Source of the DNA: Rhodanobacter fulvus Jip2
GTDB taxonomy: Bacteria; Pseudomonadota; Gammaproteobacteria; Xanthomonadales; Rhodanobacteraceae
Assembly: GCF_000264315.1 (NCBI RefSeq)
Contig: NZ_AJXU01000042.1
Span: 1-64,000, forward strand
DNA: 64,000 nucleotides
Reading direction: 5' to 3'
Below the pieces are notes generated by a model. That model saw only the letters and a program-made list of their open reading frames with translations. It was not told the origin of the DNA and searched no databases. Below, in pieces: positions 17,106 to 26,880 of this stretch; position 1 is the first letter of the stretch; the number at the start of each line of letters is the position of its first letter. The position numbers were made by a program, and so were the translations under genes.

Positions 17106-18020
17106 ATGACTGACGCCTTCCACGACCCCCACGCCAGCACCGTGCACCTGCCTGTCGGCGAATGGGCCACGGTGCTGGACGCGTTGTGCGCGCATTTCGC
17201 CAGCGTGGGCCGTGCGCAATGGCTGGACCGGATCGAGCGCGGGCGGGTGCTCGATGCGCAGGGGCAGGCGATCACGCCGCACACGCCGTACCGCGCAGGA
17301 CTGCGCATCCACTATTACCGCGAGGTGGCGCATGAGATGCCGATCCCCGGCGTCGAAACCGTGCTGCATGCCGACGCGCATCTGGTGGTGGCGGACAAGC
17401 CGCACTACCTGCCGGTAACGCCGGCGGGCGGCTTCGTGGAGCAGACCTTGCTGCGGCGGCTGATGCGCCGGCTGGACAATCCGAACCTGGTGCCGCTGCA
17501 CCGGATCGATCGGGCCACTGCGGGGCTGGTGCTTTTCTCGGCCAACCCGGGCAGTCGCGCGGCGTACCAGGCGCTGTTCCGCGAGCGGCGCATCGACAAG
17601 CTTTATCACGCGCTGGCGCCGGGCTTGCCGCAGCTGTCGTTTCCGCAGCGCCGTCGTTCGCGCATCGTGGCGGGCGAGCCGTTTTTCCGCATGCGGGAGA
17701 TCGCCGGCGAACCCAATAGCGAAACGCTGATCGAGGTGATCGAACGCGCGGCCGATATCTGGCGCTATGCGCTGCGACCGGTCACCGGCAGGAAGCACCA
17801 GTTGCGCTTGCATATGGCCGCGCTGGGCGCGCCGATCCTGCACGACACGCTGTATCCCGAACTTGCGGCTGCGGCGGCCGACGACTATCGCCGCCCGCTG
17901 CAATTGCTGGCGCGCAACCTGGCGTTCGACGATCCGCTGTCGGGCGAGCGGCGCAACTTCCAAAGCGCGCTGGAGCTGGCCGGGCCAGTGCCAGAAGTTG
18001 GTTACGCCGGCCCGCGGTAA
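17106..18020 (+). CDS. RluA-family pseudouridine synthase
   Basis: 304 residues. The RluA catalytic motif HRIDRATAGLVLFS holds the nucleophilic Asp; YHALAPG and VTGRKHQLRLHMAALGAPI follow as expected. The N-terminal 70 residues are S4-like but divergent. The usual start could also be GTG at 17100, two codons earlier. Target RNA not assignable. Confidence 0.87.
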   Translation: MTDAFHDPHASTVHLPVGEWATVLDALCAHFASVGRAQWLDRIERGRVLDAQGQAITPHTPYRAGLRIHYYREVAHEMPIPGVETVLHADAHLVVADKPHYLPVTPAGGFVEQTLLRRLMRRLDNPNLVPLHRIDRATAGLVLFSANPGSRAAYQALFRERRIDKLYHALAPGLPQLSFPQRRRSRIVAGEPFFRMREIAGEPNSETLIEVIERAADIWRYALRPVTGRKHQLRLHMAALGAPILHDTLYPELAAAAADDYRRPLQLLARNLAFDDPLSGERRNFQSALELAGPVPEVGYAGPR

Positions 18021-18071
18021 GCGGCCATTCCGCGTTATCGTTGCCGCCATTATTGGCGCGGGAGAGTCGTC

Positions 18072-20063
18072 GTGAATGCACAACCCCTGCCCGGCGCCAC
18101 GCCGCGCACCGAGCTCACCGTACGCGGCCTGATCATCGGCATCGTGATTACCCTGGTCTTCACCGCGGCCAATGTGTTCTTCGGGCTCAAGGCGGGGCTG
18201 ACCTTCGCCACCTCGATTCCCGCGGCGGTGATCTCGATGGCGATCCTGCGCGCCTTCAAGAATTCCACGATGCAGGAAAACAACATCGTGCAGACGGTGG
18301 CCTCGTCGGCGGGCACGCTGTCGGCGATCATCTTCGTGCTGCCCGGGCTGGTGATGATCGGCTGGTGGAACGGGTTCCCGTTCTGGATCACGTTCGGCAT
18401 CTGCGCCACCGGCGGCATCCTTGGCGTGATGTACACGATCCCGCTGCGGCGTGCGCTGGTCACCGATTCCGACCTGCCGTATCCCGAAGGCGTGGCCTGC
18501 GCCGAGGTGCTGAAGGTGGGCGGTGGCGACGATGCGGCTGCCGGGTCCGAGGAAAGCAGCCGCGTCGGTTTGCTGGCCGTGGCCGCCGGCACCGTGGTGT
18601 CGGCGGTGTTTGCGGTGGTGGTCGCCACCCGCGTTTTCGCCGGCAACGTGGCGCAGTATTTCCGCTTCGGCGATCGCGGCGGCGTCACTGGCTACGACTT
18701 CGCGCTGTCGTTCGCACTGCTGGCGGTAGGTCACCTGGTGGGTCTGTGGGTGGGCCTGGCGATGTTGCTGGGCGCGGTGATCGCGTGGGGCTGGGCGGTG
18801 CCGCATTACACGATGCTGGCGGCGACCGCCGGTGCCGCGGTCGACGTGGCGCAGGCGGCGTGGAGCGCCAAGGTGCGTTTCATCGGTGCCGGCACGATCG
18901 GCGTGGCGGCCATCTACACGCTGGCCAAGCTGGTGAAGCCGGTGATCAGCGGCCTGACCTCGGCGATGGCCTCGTCGCGGGCGCGCAAGGCCGGCCAGGG
19001 CGCCACCTTGCCGCGCACCGAACACGACATGCCGATCGGGCTGGTAGGTCTGATCAGCGTGGCCTGCCTGTTGCCGATCGCCTGGTTGCTGGGCGACTTC
19101 AGCCTCGCCACCGGGCTGGGCGATCATCTGTGGCTGCTGGTGATCGGTGGCCTGATTTTCGTGGTGGTGATGGGCTTTCTGGTCTCGGCGGTGTGTGGCT
19201 ACATGGCGGGGCTGATCGGCTCGTCCAACAGTCCGCTGTCGGGCGTGGGCATTCTGGTGGTGATCATCGCCGCGCTGCTGCTGATGCTGGGCGTGCAGGC
19301 GCAAACCGGCGACACCGGCAAGGGCATGGTGGCGTTTGCGCTGTTCGCCACCTCAGTGGTTTTCGCGGTGGCCACCATCGCCAACAACAACCTGCAGGAT
19401 CTGAAAACCGGCCAACTGGTCGACGCCACGCCGTGGAAGCAGCAGGTGGCATTGGTAGTGGGCGTGCTGGTGGGCGCGGCGGTGATCCCGCCGGTGCTGG
19501 ACCTGTTGAACGAGGCCTATGGCTTTGCCGGCATGCCCGGCGTGGATCCCACGCGGGCGCTGGCGGCGCCGCAGGCCGGGTTGATCTCGGCGCTGGCGCA
19601 GGGCGTGATCCAGGGCAATATCGACTGGAGCCTGATCGGCCTGGGCGCCGCCATCGGCGTGGCGCTGATCGTGCTGGACGAGATGCTGGGCCGCACCACG
19701 CGTACCGCGCGGTTGCCGCCGCTGGCCGTGGGCCTGGGCATCTACCTGCCCAGTTCCACCACGCTGATGATCGTGGTCGGCGCCATCGTGGGCTGGTACT
19801 TCGACAAGCGCGCCGAGCGCGGCGCCAACCCCGAGGGCACCAGGCAACTGGGTGTGCTGCTGGCCTCGGGCATGATCGTGGGTGAAAGCATCATCGGCGT
19901 GGTGATCGCCGCGATCGTGGTGTTCTCCGGCAAGAGCACGCCGCTGGCACTGGTGGGTGATGGCTTCGGCACCGCCGCGATATGGATCGGCGGCATCGCC
20001 TTCGTGCTGGTCAACGCGGCGCTGTACCGCTGGGTGGCGCGGCTGGGGCGGACCGTCGCCTGA
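18072..20063 (+). CDS. OPT-family oligopeptide transporter
   Basis: 663 residues with a GTG start preceded by GGGAGAG. About 15 hydrophobic helices are visible. OPT hallmarks include ANVFFGLKAGLTFATSIPAA near the N terminus and SDLPYPEGVACAEVLKVG. Bacterial OPT proteins of this length import peptides or metal chelates. It stands between the RluA-type gene and mprF, with 51 and 77 bases on either side. Confidence 0.92.
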   Translation: MNAQPLPGATPRTELTVRGLIIGIVITLVFTAANVFFGLKAGLTFATSIPAAVISMAILRAFKNSTMQENNIVQTVASSAGTLSAIIFVLPGLVMIGWWNGFPFWITFGICATGGILGVMYTIPLRRALVTDSDLPYPEGVACAEVLKVGGGDDAAAGSEESSRVGLLAVAAGTVVSAVFAVVVATRVFAGNVAQYFRFGDRGGVTGYDFALSFALLAVGHLVGLWVGLAMLLGAVIAWGWAVPHYTMLAATAGAAVDVAQAAWSAKVRFIGAGTIGVAAIYTLAKLVKPVISGLTSAMASSRARKAGQGATLPRTEHDMPIGLVGLISVACLLPIAWLLGDFSLATGLGDHLWLLVIGGLIFVVVMGFLVSAVCGYMAGLIGSSNSPLSGVGILVVIIAALLLMLGVQAQTGDTGKGMVAFALFATSVVFAVATIANNNLQDLKTGQLVDATPWKQQVALVVGVLVGAAVIPPVLDLLNEAYGFAGMPGVDPTRALAAPQAGLISALAQGVIQGNIDWSLIGLGAAIGVALIVLDEMLGRTTRTARLPPLAVGLGIYLPSSTTLMIVVGAIVGWYFDKRAERGANPEGTRQLGVLLASGMIVGESIIGVVIAAIVVFSGKSTPLALVGDGFGTAAIWIGGIAFVLVNAALYRWVARLGRTVA

Positions 20064-20140
20064 CCGGGGCCGATACGGTACGTCGTGGCGGAGCGATCGA
20101 CGCCCTACACTAGCGCGCTGGCAGGGGAGTTCGTCGTCGC

Positions 20141-22750
20141 GTGGAACAGCAAGAAGTCGAGCGGTCCGCGGAACCCGGGTCGATCCATGTGCCGGCTCGG
20201 CACATGCTGCCGTTGCTGCGCCGGCTCGGTGGGCCGCTGCTGTCGGTAACCCTGCTGTGCCTCGCCTTGTGGGCGCTGCACTCGCTGGCCCATGAAGCGA
20301 ATTACCACCAGGTGCGCCGCTACGTGCACGGCCTGTCGCACGCCCGTCTGTTGCTGGCGGCACTGCTGACTGTAGCCGGCTACGCGGTGATGACCCTGTA
20401 CGACCGTTTTGCGCTGGCTTCCATCGGCAGGTCGCTGCCGTGGCGCAAGGTCGGCCTGATTTCGTTCATCAGCTACGCGTTCAGCAATGCGGTGGGCATG
20501 TCGCTGCTGGTGTCCGGGTCGATCCGCTATCGCTTCTACCTCCAGCACGGTCTGAGCACGGTCGAGATTGCGCGGGTGGTGCTGTATTGCACCGGCAGTT
20601 TCTGGCTCGGCCTGCTGGCGGTTACCGGAGTGACGCTGCTGTGCGTGCCGCTTCCGCCGGAGCTTCCACTGGCCACCTTCAGCCTCTACCTGGGTGGCTT
20701 GCTGGCATTGCCGCCGCTGGCCTGGCTGGTGGCGGGCAGTGTGTGGCGGCGGCCGCTGAAGGTATGGCGCTGGCGCATCGGCCTGCCGCCGTTCGGTGTG
20801 GCCCTGCGGCAGGTGGTGGTGGGCGCGCTTGATTGGGGCCTGGCCGCGGGCGTGCTCTATGTGCTGATGCCCGAGCAGCTCAACTACGGCTTCGGGCATT
20901 TCCTGGCGATCTTCGTGATTGCCCAGATCGTCGGCCTGGTCAGCCATGTGCCGGGCGGCCTGGGTGTGTTCGAAGCGGTGATGCTCGCCGGCTTCGGCGC
21001 GACCGGCAACGGTGCCTTGGCCGCCCCGATTCTCGGCGCGCTGGCGGCGTTTCGCGTCATCTACTACCTGTTGCCGCTGTGTGCGGCGACCGTGCTGGTA
21101 TTGCAGCGGGAGGCGCGCGGCTTGCGCCGGAAATCGTTGCTGTCGCCCTGGTTCACCGGCTTGCTGCCCTCGTTCTTCGCCGGGCTGACCCTGGTGTCAG
21201 GCGCGGTGCTGCTGTTTTCCGGCGCCACACGGGCGCTGCCGTTGCGCATGGCGATCCTGAGCGAGGTGCTGCCGCTGTCGGTGCTGGAGGTGTCGCACCT
21301 GCTGGCCAGCGTGATCGGCATGCTGCTGCTGATTCTTGCCCGCGGCCTGCAGCGGCGCCTGGACGCGGCGTACGTGCTTACCCTGATTCTGCTGCTGGCC
21401 GGCGCCGCGTTCTCGCTGCTCAAGGGCATCGATTACGAGGAGGCGGCCCTGCTGACGCTGTTGGCGATGGCGCTGGCGCCGGCCCATCGATTGTTCTATC
21501 GACGGGCGTCGCTGTTCAACACCACGTTTTCGCTGGGCTGGATCGCGGCGATCGTGGCGGTGTTCGTTTGCGCCATCTGGCTGGTGATGTTCAGCTACAA
21601 GCACGTCGACTACAGCGCCGACCTGTGGTGGGAATTCAGCTTTCACCAGGGCGGGGCGCCGCGCGCATTGCGTGCGCTGGTGGGAGCGGCCGCGGCCGGC
21701 CTGCTGTTTGCGCTGGGCAGCCTGATCCGGCCGGTTCGCCTGCATTGCCAACCGCCGAGCGAGGCCGAGCTTGCGCGGGCCTTGCCGCTGATCAAGCACG
21801 CCGCCTCGGCGCAGGCGCACCTGGCCTTGATGGGCGACAAGGCGCTGTTGTTCGACGAGCAGCAAAAGGCCTTCGTGATGTACGACATCGAGGGCCGCAG
21901 CTGGGTGACGATGGGCGACCCGGTGGGTGTCGACGAGGAGGCTCGCCGCGAACTGGTGTGGACGTTCATGGAGCAGTGCGAGCGCGCCGGTGGATGGCCG
22001 GTGTTCTATCAGGTCAGCCCGACGGATCTCGACCTGTACCTGGAGGTGGGGCTGTCCTTGCTGAAGGTGGGCGAGGAGGCGCGCGTGCGGCTGGCGACGT
22101 TCAACCTCGACGGCAAATCCCGCAAGGTGTTGCGCAATACGGTGAACCGGCTTTCGCGCGAGGGCCTGCGGCTGGAGGTGGTGCCGGCCGAGGCGGTGGC
22201 GCCGCTGCTGCCGCGGCTGCGGGAAGTTTCCGACGCCTGGCTGCGCGACAAGCACGTGCGCGAGAAGCGTTTTTCGCTGGGCGCTTTCGATCCGGCCTAT
22301 CTGGTGCGCACGCCGATGGCGCTGGTATGGCAGGGCGATCGACTGGTGGCGTTTGCCAACCTGTTCCTGGGCGACACGCGGGAGGAAGCCTCGGTCGACC
22401 TGATGCGGCATTTGCCGGATGGGCCGGTCGGCATCATGGACTACCTGTTCGTGGAACTGATGCAGTGGGCGCGCGAGCAGGGCTATCAGTGGTTCAACCT
22501 CGGCATGGCGCCGCTGGCGGGTTTGCACAGTCGGCGGCAGTCGCCGCTGTGGAATCGATTCGGCGCGCTGGTGTTCGGTCGCGGCGAGCGTTTCTACAAT
22601 TTCCGCGGCCTGCAGCGCTACAAGAACAAGTTCGACCCGGAGTGGGAGTCGCGCTACATGGCAGTGCCCCGCGGCATTGCCTTGCCGTTGATCCTGGCCA
22701 ACGTGGCCAGCCTGATCTCCGGCGGGTTGTCCGGCGTGGTGCGTCGATGA
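20141..22750 (+). CDS. mprF: Bifunctional lysylphosphatidylglycerol flippase/synthetase MprF
   Basis: 869 residues, GTG start. The N-terminal 530 residues contain about 13-14 membrane helices (flippase part, with the family segment GLVSHVPGGLGVFE). The C-terminal cytosolic synthase domain (about 545-860) carries MGDPVG, YQVSPTDLDLYLEVG, EVSDAWLRDKHVREKRFSLG and FNLGMAPLAG. It transfers an amino acid from aminoacyl-tRNA to phosphatidylglycerol, lowering surface charge and raising resistance to cationic peptides. The stop overlaps the start of the AcvB/VirJ-type gene. Confidence 0.93.
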   Translation: MEQQEVERSAEPGSIHVPARHMLPLLRRLGGPLLSVTLLCLALWALHSLAHEANYHQVRRYVHGLSHARLLLAALLTVAGYAVMTLYDRFALASIGRSLPWRKVGLISFISYAFSNAVGMSLLVSGSIRYRFYLQHGLSTVEIARVVLYCTGSFWLGLLAVTGVTLLCVPLPPELPLATFSLYLGGLLALPPLAWLVAGSVWRRPLKVWRWRIGLPPFGVALRQVVVGALDWGLAAGVLYVLMPEQLNYGFGHFLAIFVIAQIVGLVSHVPGGLGVFEAVMLAGFGATGNGALAAPILGALAAFRVIYYLLPLCAATVLVLQREARGLRRKSLLSPWFTGLLPSFFAGLTLVSGAVLLFSGATRALPLRMAILSEVLPLSVLEVSHLLASVIGMLLLILARGLQRRLDAAYVLTLILLLAGAAFSLLKGIDYEEAALLTLLAMALAPAHRLFYRRASLFNTTFSLGWIAAIVAVFVCAIWLVMFSYKHVDYSADLWWEFSFHQGGAPRALRALVGAAAAGLLFALGSLIRPVRLHCQPPSEAELARALPLIKHAASAQAHLALMGDKALLFDEQQKAFVMYDIEGRSWVTMGDPVGVDEEARRELVWTFMEQCERAGGWPVFYQVSPTDLDLYLEVGLSLLKVGEEARVRLATFNLDGKSRKVLRNTVNRLSREGLRLEVVPAEAVAPLLPRLREVSDAWLRDKHVREKRFSLGAFDPAYLVRTPMALVWQGDRLVAFANLFLGDTREEASVDLMRHLPDGPVGIMDYLFVELMQWAREQGYQWFNLGMAPLAGLHSRRQSPLWNRFGALVFGRGERFYNFRGLQRYKNKFDPEWESRYMAVPRGIALPLILANVASLISGGLSGVVRR

Positions 22751-23544
22751 AACGCGCGCGACCGATCCTGTTGGCCGTGCTGGTTGTGTGTCTGGCGGGT
22801 GCGCTGGCGCTCTGGAGCCCGTGGTCGCGCGTGAGCCTGGAACGTGCCACGGTAGTTCTGCCGGCGGCGTCCGGCGCCGTTGCACCGGTGGGCAAAAGTG
22901 ATGTGCTGGCGATCATCTACTCCGGTGACGGCGGCTGGGCCGATCTGGACAAGCAACTCGGCGATGCCTTCAGCGCGCGCGGCATTCCGGTATTGGGCGT
23001 CAATACCTTCAAGTACTACTGGCGCAACCGTAGCGCCGACGAGTCGGCCGCCCAGCTCGATGCGTTGATGACGAAATACGTCGCCCAATGGGGCAAGCGG
23101 CGGGTATGGCTGGTGGGCTTTTCGTTCGGCGCCGACGTGCTGCCCACCATCGTGTCCCGGCTGAGCCCGGCCAACCGCGCGCGGGTGACCCAGCTGGTGC
23201 TGCTCTCGGCCAGCAAGAACCTGAATTTCGAGATCGAACTCGAGGGCTACATGTCGAGTCAGGGCTGGTGGAAGGAGCACATCAAGACCTTCCTGCAGCG
23301 CGTCAACCCGGTCCGGCACTACGACGCGCGCCCACCGCTGCTCGCGCTGCAGGGCAAGCCACCGGTGGTCTGCTACTACGGTTTGGACGAGCGCGATGAC
23401 AGCGTCTGCGCCGAGCCGGGTCTGCCCGCATGGATCAACGTCCACGCCAAGCCCGGCGGCCATCATTTCGACGGCGGCTACCAGCCGCTGGCGGCGCAGA
23501 TGATCGACGAACTGCCTGCCGCTGCCGCCGATCCCGCGCCTTGA
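22747..23544 (+). CDS. AcvB/VirJ-family alpha/beta-hydrolase (probable lysyl-PG hydrolase)
   Basis: 265 residues with an N-terminal membrane anchor or signal (residues 5-22). The VirJ domain shows IIYSGDGGWADLDK, the nucleophile elbow GFSFGADVLP (Ser) and the late His in KPGGHHFDGGY. In Agrobacterium and Rhizobium AcvB hydrolyses lysyl-phosphatidylglycerol and sits beside the MprF homologue LpiA. Here the ATG overlaps the mprF stop, the same pairing. It would act in the periplasm to tune the level of MprF product. Confidence 0.88.
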   Translation: MKRARPILLAVLVVCLAGALALWSPWSRVSLERATVVLPAASGAVAPVGKSDVLAIIYSGDGGWADLDKQLGDAFSARGIPVLGVNTFKYYWRNRSADESAAQLDALMTKYVAQWGKRRVWLVGFSFGADVLPTIVSRLSPANRARVTQLVLLSASKNLNFEIELEGYMSSQGWWKEHIKTFLQRVNPVRHYDARPPLLALQGKPPVVCYYGLDERDDSVCAEPGLPAWINVHAKPGGHHFDGGYQPLAAQMIDELPAAAADPAP

Positions 23545-23632
23545 TCGGCGGCCGCACCGCTGACCACGCGGGTGATGTAACGCGACGCCGGCTTTACACT
23601 ACGCGCCCGCCCGTATTGCGAAGCCCCACGTG

Positions 23633-24700
23633 ATGGTTGCCGGTTTCTCTGCTGCCTCGCCGGACACGGCGCTGGCCGCGTTGTTCGTTCCCTTCGAGTC
23701 GGGACACCTGCGCCTGCCGCCGGATGGCCGCGTGCTGTTCCTGCGTGCGCGGTCCGGCGCGCGTCTGCGCGAGATGGCGCAATCGGCGTGGCTGTGCGAA
23801 CAAAGCTTCATGCCGTTCGCCGATGAACTCAGTCGCTGTGGCCTGCATGTGGGCGAAGCATCCGGGGGCGAGCGTTTCCCGCTTGTACTTGTCCTGCCGC
23901 CACGCCAGCGCGACGAGGCGCGCGCGCTGTTCGCCCGCGCGTTGCAACACACGGCGCCGGGCGGCACGGTATTGGTCAGCATGCCCAATGCGGAAGGTGC
24001 GAAATCCGGCGAGGCCGACCTGATGAAACTGGCCGGCTCAGTGCAGCATCTGTCCAAGCACAAATGTCGCGTTTTCTGGACCACGCCGACGGCGGACAAC
24101 GTCGATCGCGATTTGCTGGCGCAATGGCTGGCGCTGGATGCGCCGCGCGAAACCGACGACGGCTTGGTCAGCCGGCCCGGCCTGTTTGCCTGGAACCGGA
24201 TCGACCCCGCCTCCGCCTTGCTGGCCGCGCATCTGCCGGCCGATCTGCGCGGGCGGGTGGCCGACCTGGGGGCCGGCTATGGTTATCTGGCCACACAAAT
24301 CATCGCCCGCTGTCCGCGGGTGCAGGCGATCGACCTGTACGAAGCGGAGGCGCGGGCGCTGGAACCGGCGCGGATCAACCTGGCGCGTGCGCAACAGGCC
24401 AGTGGTCGCGACGTGGAAGTGGCGGTGCACTGGCACGACGTCACCCGCGGTTTGCCGCGGCGCTACGACGCCATCGTCAGCAATCCGCCGTTCCACCAGG
24501 GCCGCGCCGACCTGCCCGAACTGGGCCGCGCCTTCATCGCCAGCGCCGCCGATGCGCTGCTGCCGGATGGCCGGCTGTGGCTGGTGGCGAACCGACACCT
24601 GCCGTATGAGGCGATCCTGGCGGCGCGTTTCCATCACGTCACCACGGTGACCACGCAGGACGGGTTCAAGGTGATCGAAGCGAACGGGGTGCGTCCATGA
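23633..24700 (+). CDS. rsmC: 16S rRNA (guanine-N2) methyltransferase, RsmC-like
   Basis: 355 residues from ATG 23633. A weakly conserved N-terminal half is followed by the SAM-binding motif VADLGAGYGYLATQI (about 208-222) and the N-methyltransferase motif SNPPFHQG, as in RsmC/RlmG. RsmC methylates G1207 of 16S rRNA; RlmG is the main alternative. The end overlaps the next gene (ATGA), forming an rRNA-modification operon with rsuA and miaA. Confidence 0.82.
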   Translation: MVAGFSAASPDTALAALFVPFESGHLRLPPDGRVLFLRARSGARLREMAQSAWLCEQSFMPFADELSRCGLHVGEASGGERFPLVLVLPPRQRDEARALFARALQHTAPGGTVLVSMPNAEGAKSGEADLMKLAGSVQHLSKHKCRVFWTTPTADNVDRDLLAQWLALDAPRETDDGLVSRPGLFAWNRIDPASALLAAHLPADLRGRVADLGAGYGYLATQIIARCPRVQAIDLYEAEARALEPARINLARAQQASGRDVEVAVHWHDVTRGLPRRYDAIVSNPPFHQGRADLPELGRAFIASAADALLPDGRLWLVANRHLPYEAILAARFHHVTTVTTQDGFKVIEANGVRP

Positions 24701-25410
24701 AACTGGTCAAGTTGATCGCCAACCTGGGCTACGGCAGCCGCAAGGACGTGACCCAGCTGTTCCGCGCCGGGCGCATCACCGACACGGATGGCGAGGTGCT
24801 GTACGCCGATGACGTGGTGCCACACGAAAACATCCGCGTCGACGACGAGCCGCTCGATCCGCCGCCCGGCCTGGTGCTGATGCTCAACAAGCCGCTGGGC
24901 GTCACCTGTTCGCGCAAGGATCCGGGCCGGGTGGTGTACGACCTGCTGCCGCCGCGGTTCAACGTGCGCACGCCGGCCTTGTCCAGCGTGGGCCGGCTCG
25001 ATCGCGACACCACCGGCCTGCTGCTGTTTACCGACGATGGCGCGCTGCTGCACCGGATCATTTCGCCCAAGGCGCAGGTGGCCAAGGTGTACGAGGCCAC
25101 GCTGGCACAGGACCTGCGCGGCGACGAAGGCGCGCTGTTCGCCAGTGGCAGCCTGATGCTGGAATCGGAAAAGGAGCCGCTGGCACCCGCGCAGTTGCAG
25201 GTGCTGGGCCCGCGCCATGCGCGCCTCACCGTCACCGAAGGGCGCTATCACCAGGTGCGGCGGATGTTTGCCGCCGCGGGCAACCACGTGGAAACCCTGC
25301 AGCGCGTCGCGGTCGGCGCGTTGACGCTGGGCGAGCTGCCGCTGGGCGAATGGCGGGCGCTGGACGCGGATGAGGTAGCCGCCGTTTTCGCGCCGCCGAC
25401 GGTTGGCTGA
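24697..25410 (+). CDS. rsuA: 16S rRNA pseudouridine(516) synthase RsuA
   Basis: 237 residues. The S4 domain (KLIANLGYGSRKDVTQLF) precedes LMLNKPLGVTCSRKD, the active-site motif SVGRLDRDTTGLLLFTDDG with the catalytic Asp, and EGRYHQVRRMFAA. Length and N-terminal shape fit RsuA, which forms pseudouridine 516 in 16S rRNA. It is coupled to the upstream methyltransferase by a 4-base overlap. Confidence 0.85.
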   Translation: MKLVKLIANLGYGSRKDVTQLFRAGRITDTDGEVLYADDVVPHENIRVDDEPLDPPPGLVLMLNKPLGVTCSRKDPGRVVYDLLPPRFNVRTPALSSVGRLDRDTTGLLLFTDDGALLHRIISPKAQVAKVYEATLAQDLRGDEGALFASGSLMLESEKEPLAPAQLQVLGPRHARLTVTEGRYHQVRRMFAAAGNHVETLQRVAVGALTLGELPLGEWRALDADEVAAVFAPPTVG

Positions 25411-25419
25411 TTGACCGCG

Positions 25420-26379
25420 ATGCCCATTGACCAGCGCCCCCTCGCCATCTTCCTGATGGGCCCCACTGCCTCGGGCAAGACCGCGCTGGCGTGTGCGTTG
25501 AGCGAACAGTTTCCGCTGGATCTGGTCAGTGTGGATTCCGCGCTGGTCTATCGCGGCATGGACATCGGCACGGCCAAGCCCGACGCGGCGACGCTGGCGC
25601 GCTACCCGCACGCGTTGGTGGATATCCGCGACCCGGCGCAGCCGTATTCGGCGGCGAATTTCAGCGACGACGCGCTGGTGGCGATGCGGTCGATCAGCGG
25701 GCGGGGCAGGGTGCCGCTGCTGGTCGGCGGCACCGGGCTGTATTTCCGGGCCTTGCAGCAGGGGCTGTCGGCGTTGCCGCAAGCCGACGCGTCGATCCGG
25801 CAGCGACTGGGTGCCGAGGCGCGGCAACTCGGCTGGCCCGCGCTGCATGCGCGGCTGGCGCAACTCGATCCGGCGGCGGCCGCACGCATCGGCAGCAACG
25901 ACGCGCAGCGGTTGCAGCGCGCGCTGGAGGTGATCGAGCTGAGCGGCCGCCCGTTGTCCGAATTGCAGCAGCGTGGCCACGAGGCGCCCTTCCCCTGGCG
26001 CGTGCTGAAACTGGCATTGATGCCTCGCGATCGCAGCGTGTTGCACGAACGCATCGCTCAGCGTTTCGACATCATGCTGGCGGACGGTTTTCTGGACGAG
26101 GTGCGTGTGCTGCGCGAACGTGGGGACCTGCATGCCGACCTGCCCGCCATCCGCGCGGTGGGTTACCGCCAGGCGTGGCAGTACCTGGAAGGCAGCATCG
26201 ACGCGGCCGCCTTCCGCGACCAGGCTATTTTCGCCACCCGCCAGCTGGCGAAGCGGCAGATCACCTGGCTGCGCAGCGACCTCGGCGCGCGTTTTTTCGA
26301 CCCCGACGAATCGGGCTGCAGACCCCGCGTGACCGACGCCGTGCAATGGCTGCTGGACGGTGCCGCCGGGCCTCGCTGA
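25420..26379 (+). CDS. miaA: tRNA dimethylallyltransferase MiaA
   Basis: 319 residues. The P-loop [26 protein letters not shown] and [10 protein letters not shown] are diagnostic, as is [14 protein letters not shown] near the C terminus. It adds the dimethylallyl group to A37 of tRNAs reading U-starting codons. A TTG directly after the rsuA stop (25411) could also start it; ATG 25420 preserves the normal N terminus. It precedes hfq, as in many gammaproteobacteria. Confidence 0.94.
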   Translation: MPIDQRPLAIFLMGPTASGKTALACALSEQFPLDLVSVDSALVYRGMDIGTAKPDAATLARYPHALVDIRDPAQPYSAANFSDDALVAMRSISGRGRVPLLVGGTGLYFRALQQGLSALPQADASIRQRLGAEARQLGWPALHARLAQLDPAAAARIGSNDAQRLQRALEVIELSGRPLSELQQRGHEAPFPWRVLKLALMPRDRSVLHERIAQRFDIMLADGFLDEVRVLRERGDLHADLPAIRAVGYRQAWQYLEGSIDAAAFRDQAIFATRQLAKRQITWLRSDLGARFFDPDESGCRPRVTDAVQWLLDGAAGPR

Positions 26380-26528
26380 ACGTGCTTTTGCCAACCCTTG
26401 CTCATTTGCGCCAGCAGGTTGAAAACCACCTTTCATCAAGCATTTGAAAGCGGTTACCATCACCGGAGTTGGGCCGGACGCCGCAGGCGCTTTTTTTCCG
26501 GACCCGTCCGTCGCCAGGGGAACAAAAC

Positions 26529-26822
26529 ATGTCCAAGGGACAATCGCTGCAGGATCCGTTTCTCAATGCATTGCGGCGCGAGCGCGTGCCGGTGGCCATC
26601 TACCTGGTCAACGGCATCAAGCTGCAGGGTACGGTGGAATCGTTCGACCAGTTCGTGGTGTTGCTGCGCAATCAGGTAAGCCAGATGGTCTACAAGCACG
26701 CCATTTCCACCGTGGTGCCCAGCCGCAACGTGCGCATCAGCGGTGGCGCGGATGACCACGAGGGCCACGCCGACCACGACGCCGCGCCCGCCGCCGGCAC
26801 GCCGGCCGACGCCGGCGCTTGA
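26529..26822 (+). CDS. hfq: RNA chaperone Hfq
   Basis: 97 residues. Sm1 ([20 protein letters not shown]) and Sm2 ([12 protein letters not shown]) motifs are canonical; the N terminus [12 protein letters not shown] is near-universal. A short acidic/His tail ([14 protein letters not shown]) follows the ring-forming core. It pairs sRNAs with mRNAs. An RBS-like AGGGG lies 8 bases upstream. The 149-base gap from miaA probably contains its own promoter. Confidence 0.97.
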   Translation: MSKGQSLQDPFLNALRRERVPVAIYLVNGIKLQGTVESFDQFVVLLRNQVSQMVYKHAISTVVPSRNVRISGGADDHEGHADHDAAPAAGTPADAGA

Positions 26823-26880
26823 TTGATGGGGTGGCGGCCCGCATGAAGTAGGTTCGCTTCCGCAAAGGCCCACCCCATTC

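Noticed and set aside
16965-19304. 779-codon minus frame across yaeQ, the RluA gene and the OPT transporter
   Set aside because: Runs against three well-supported genes and has His/Arg/Gln-rich non-protein-like content.
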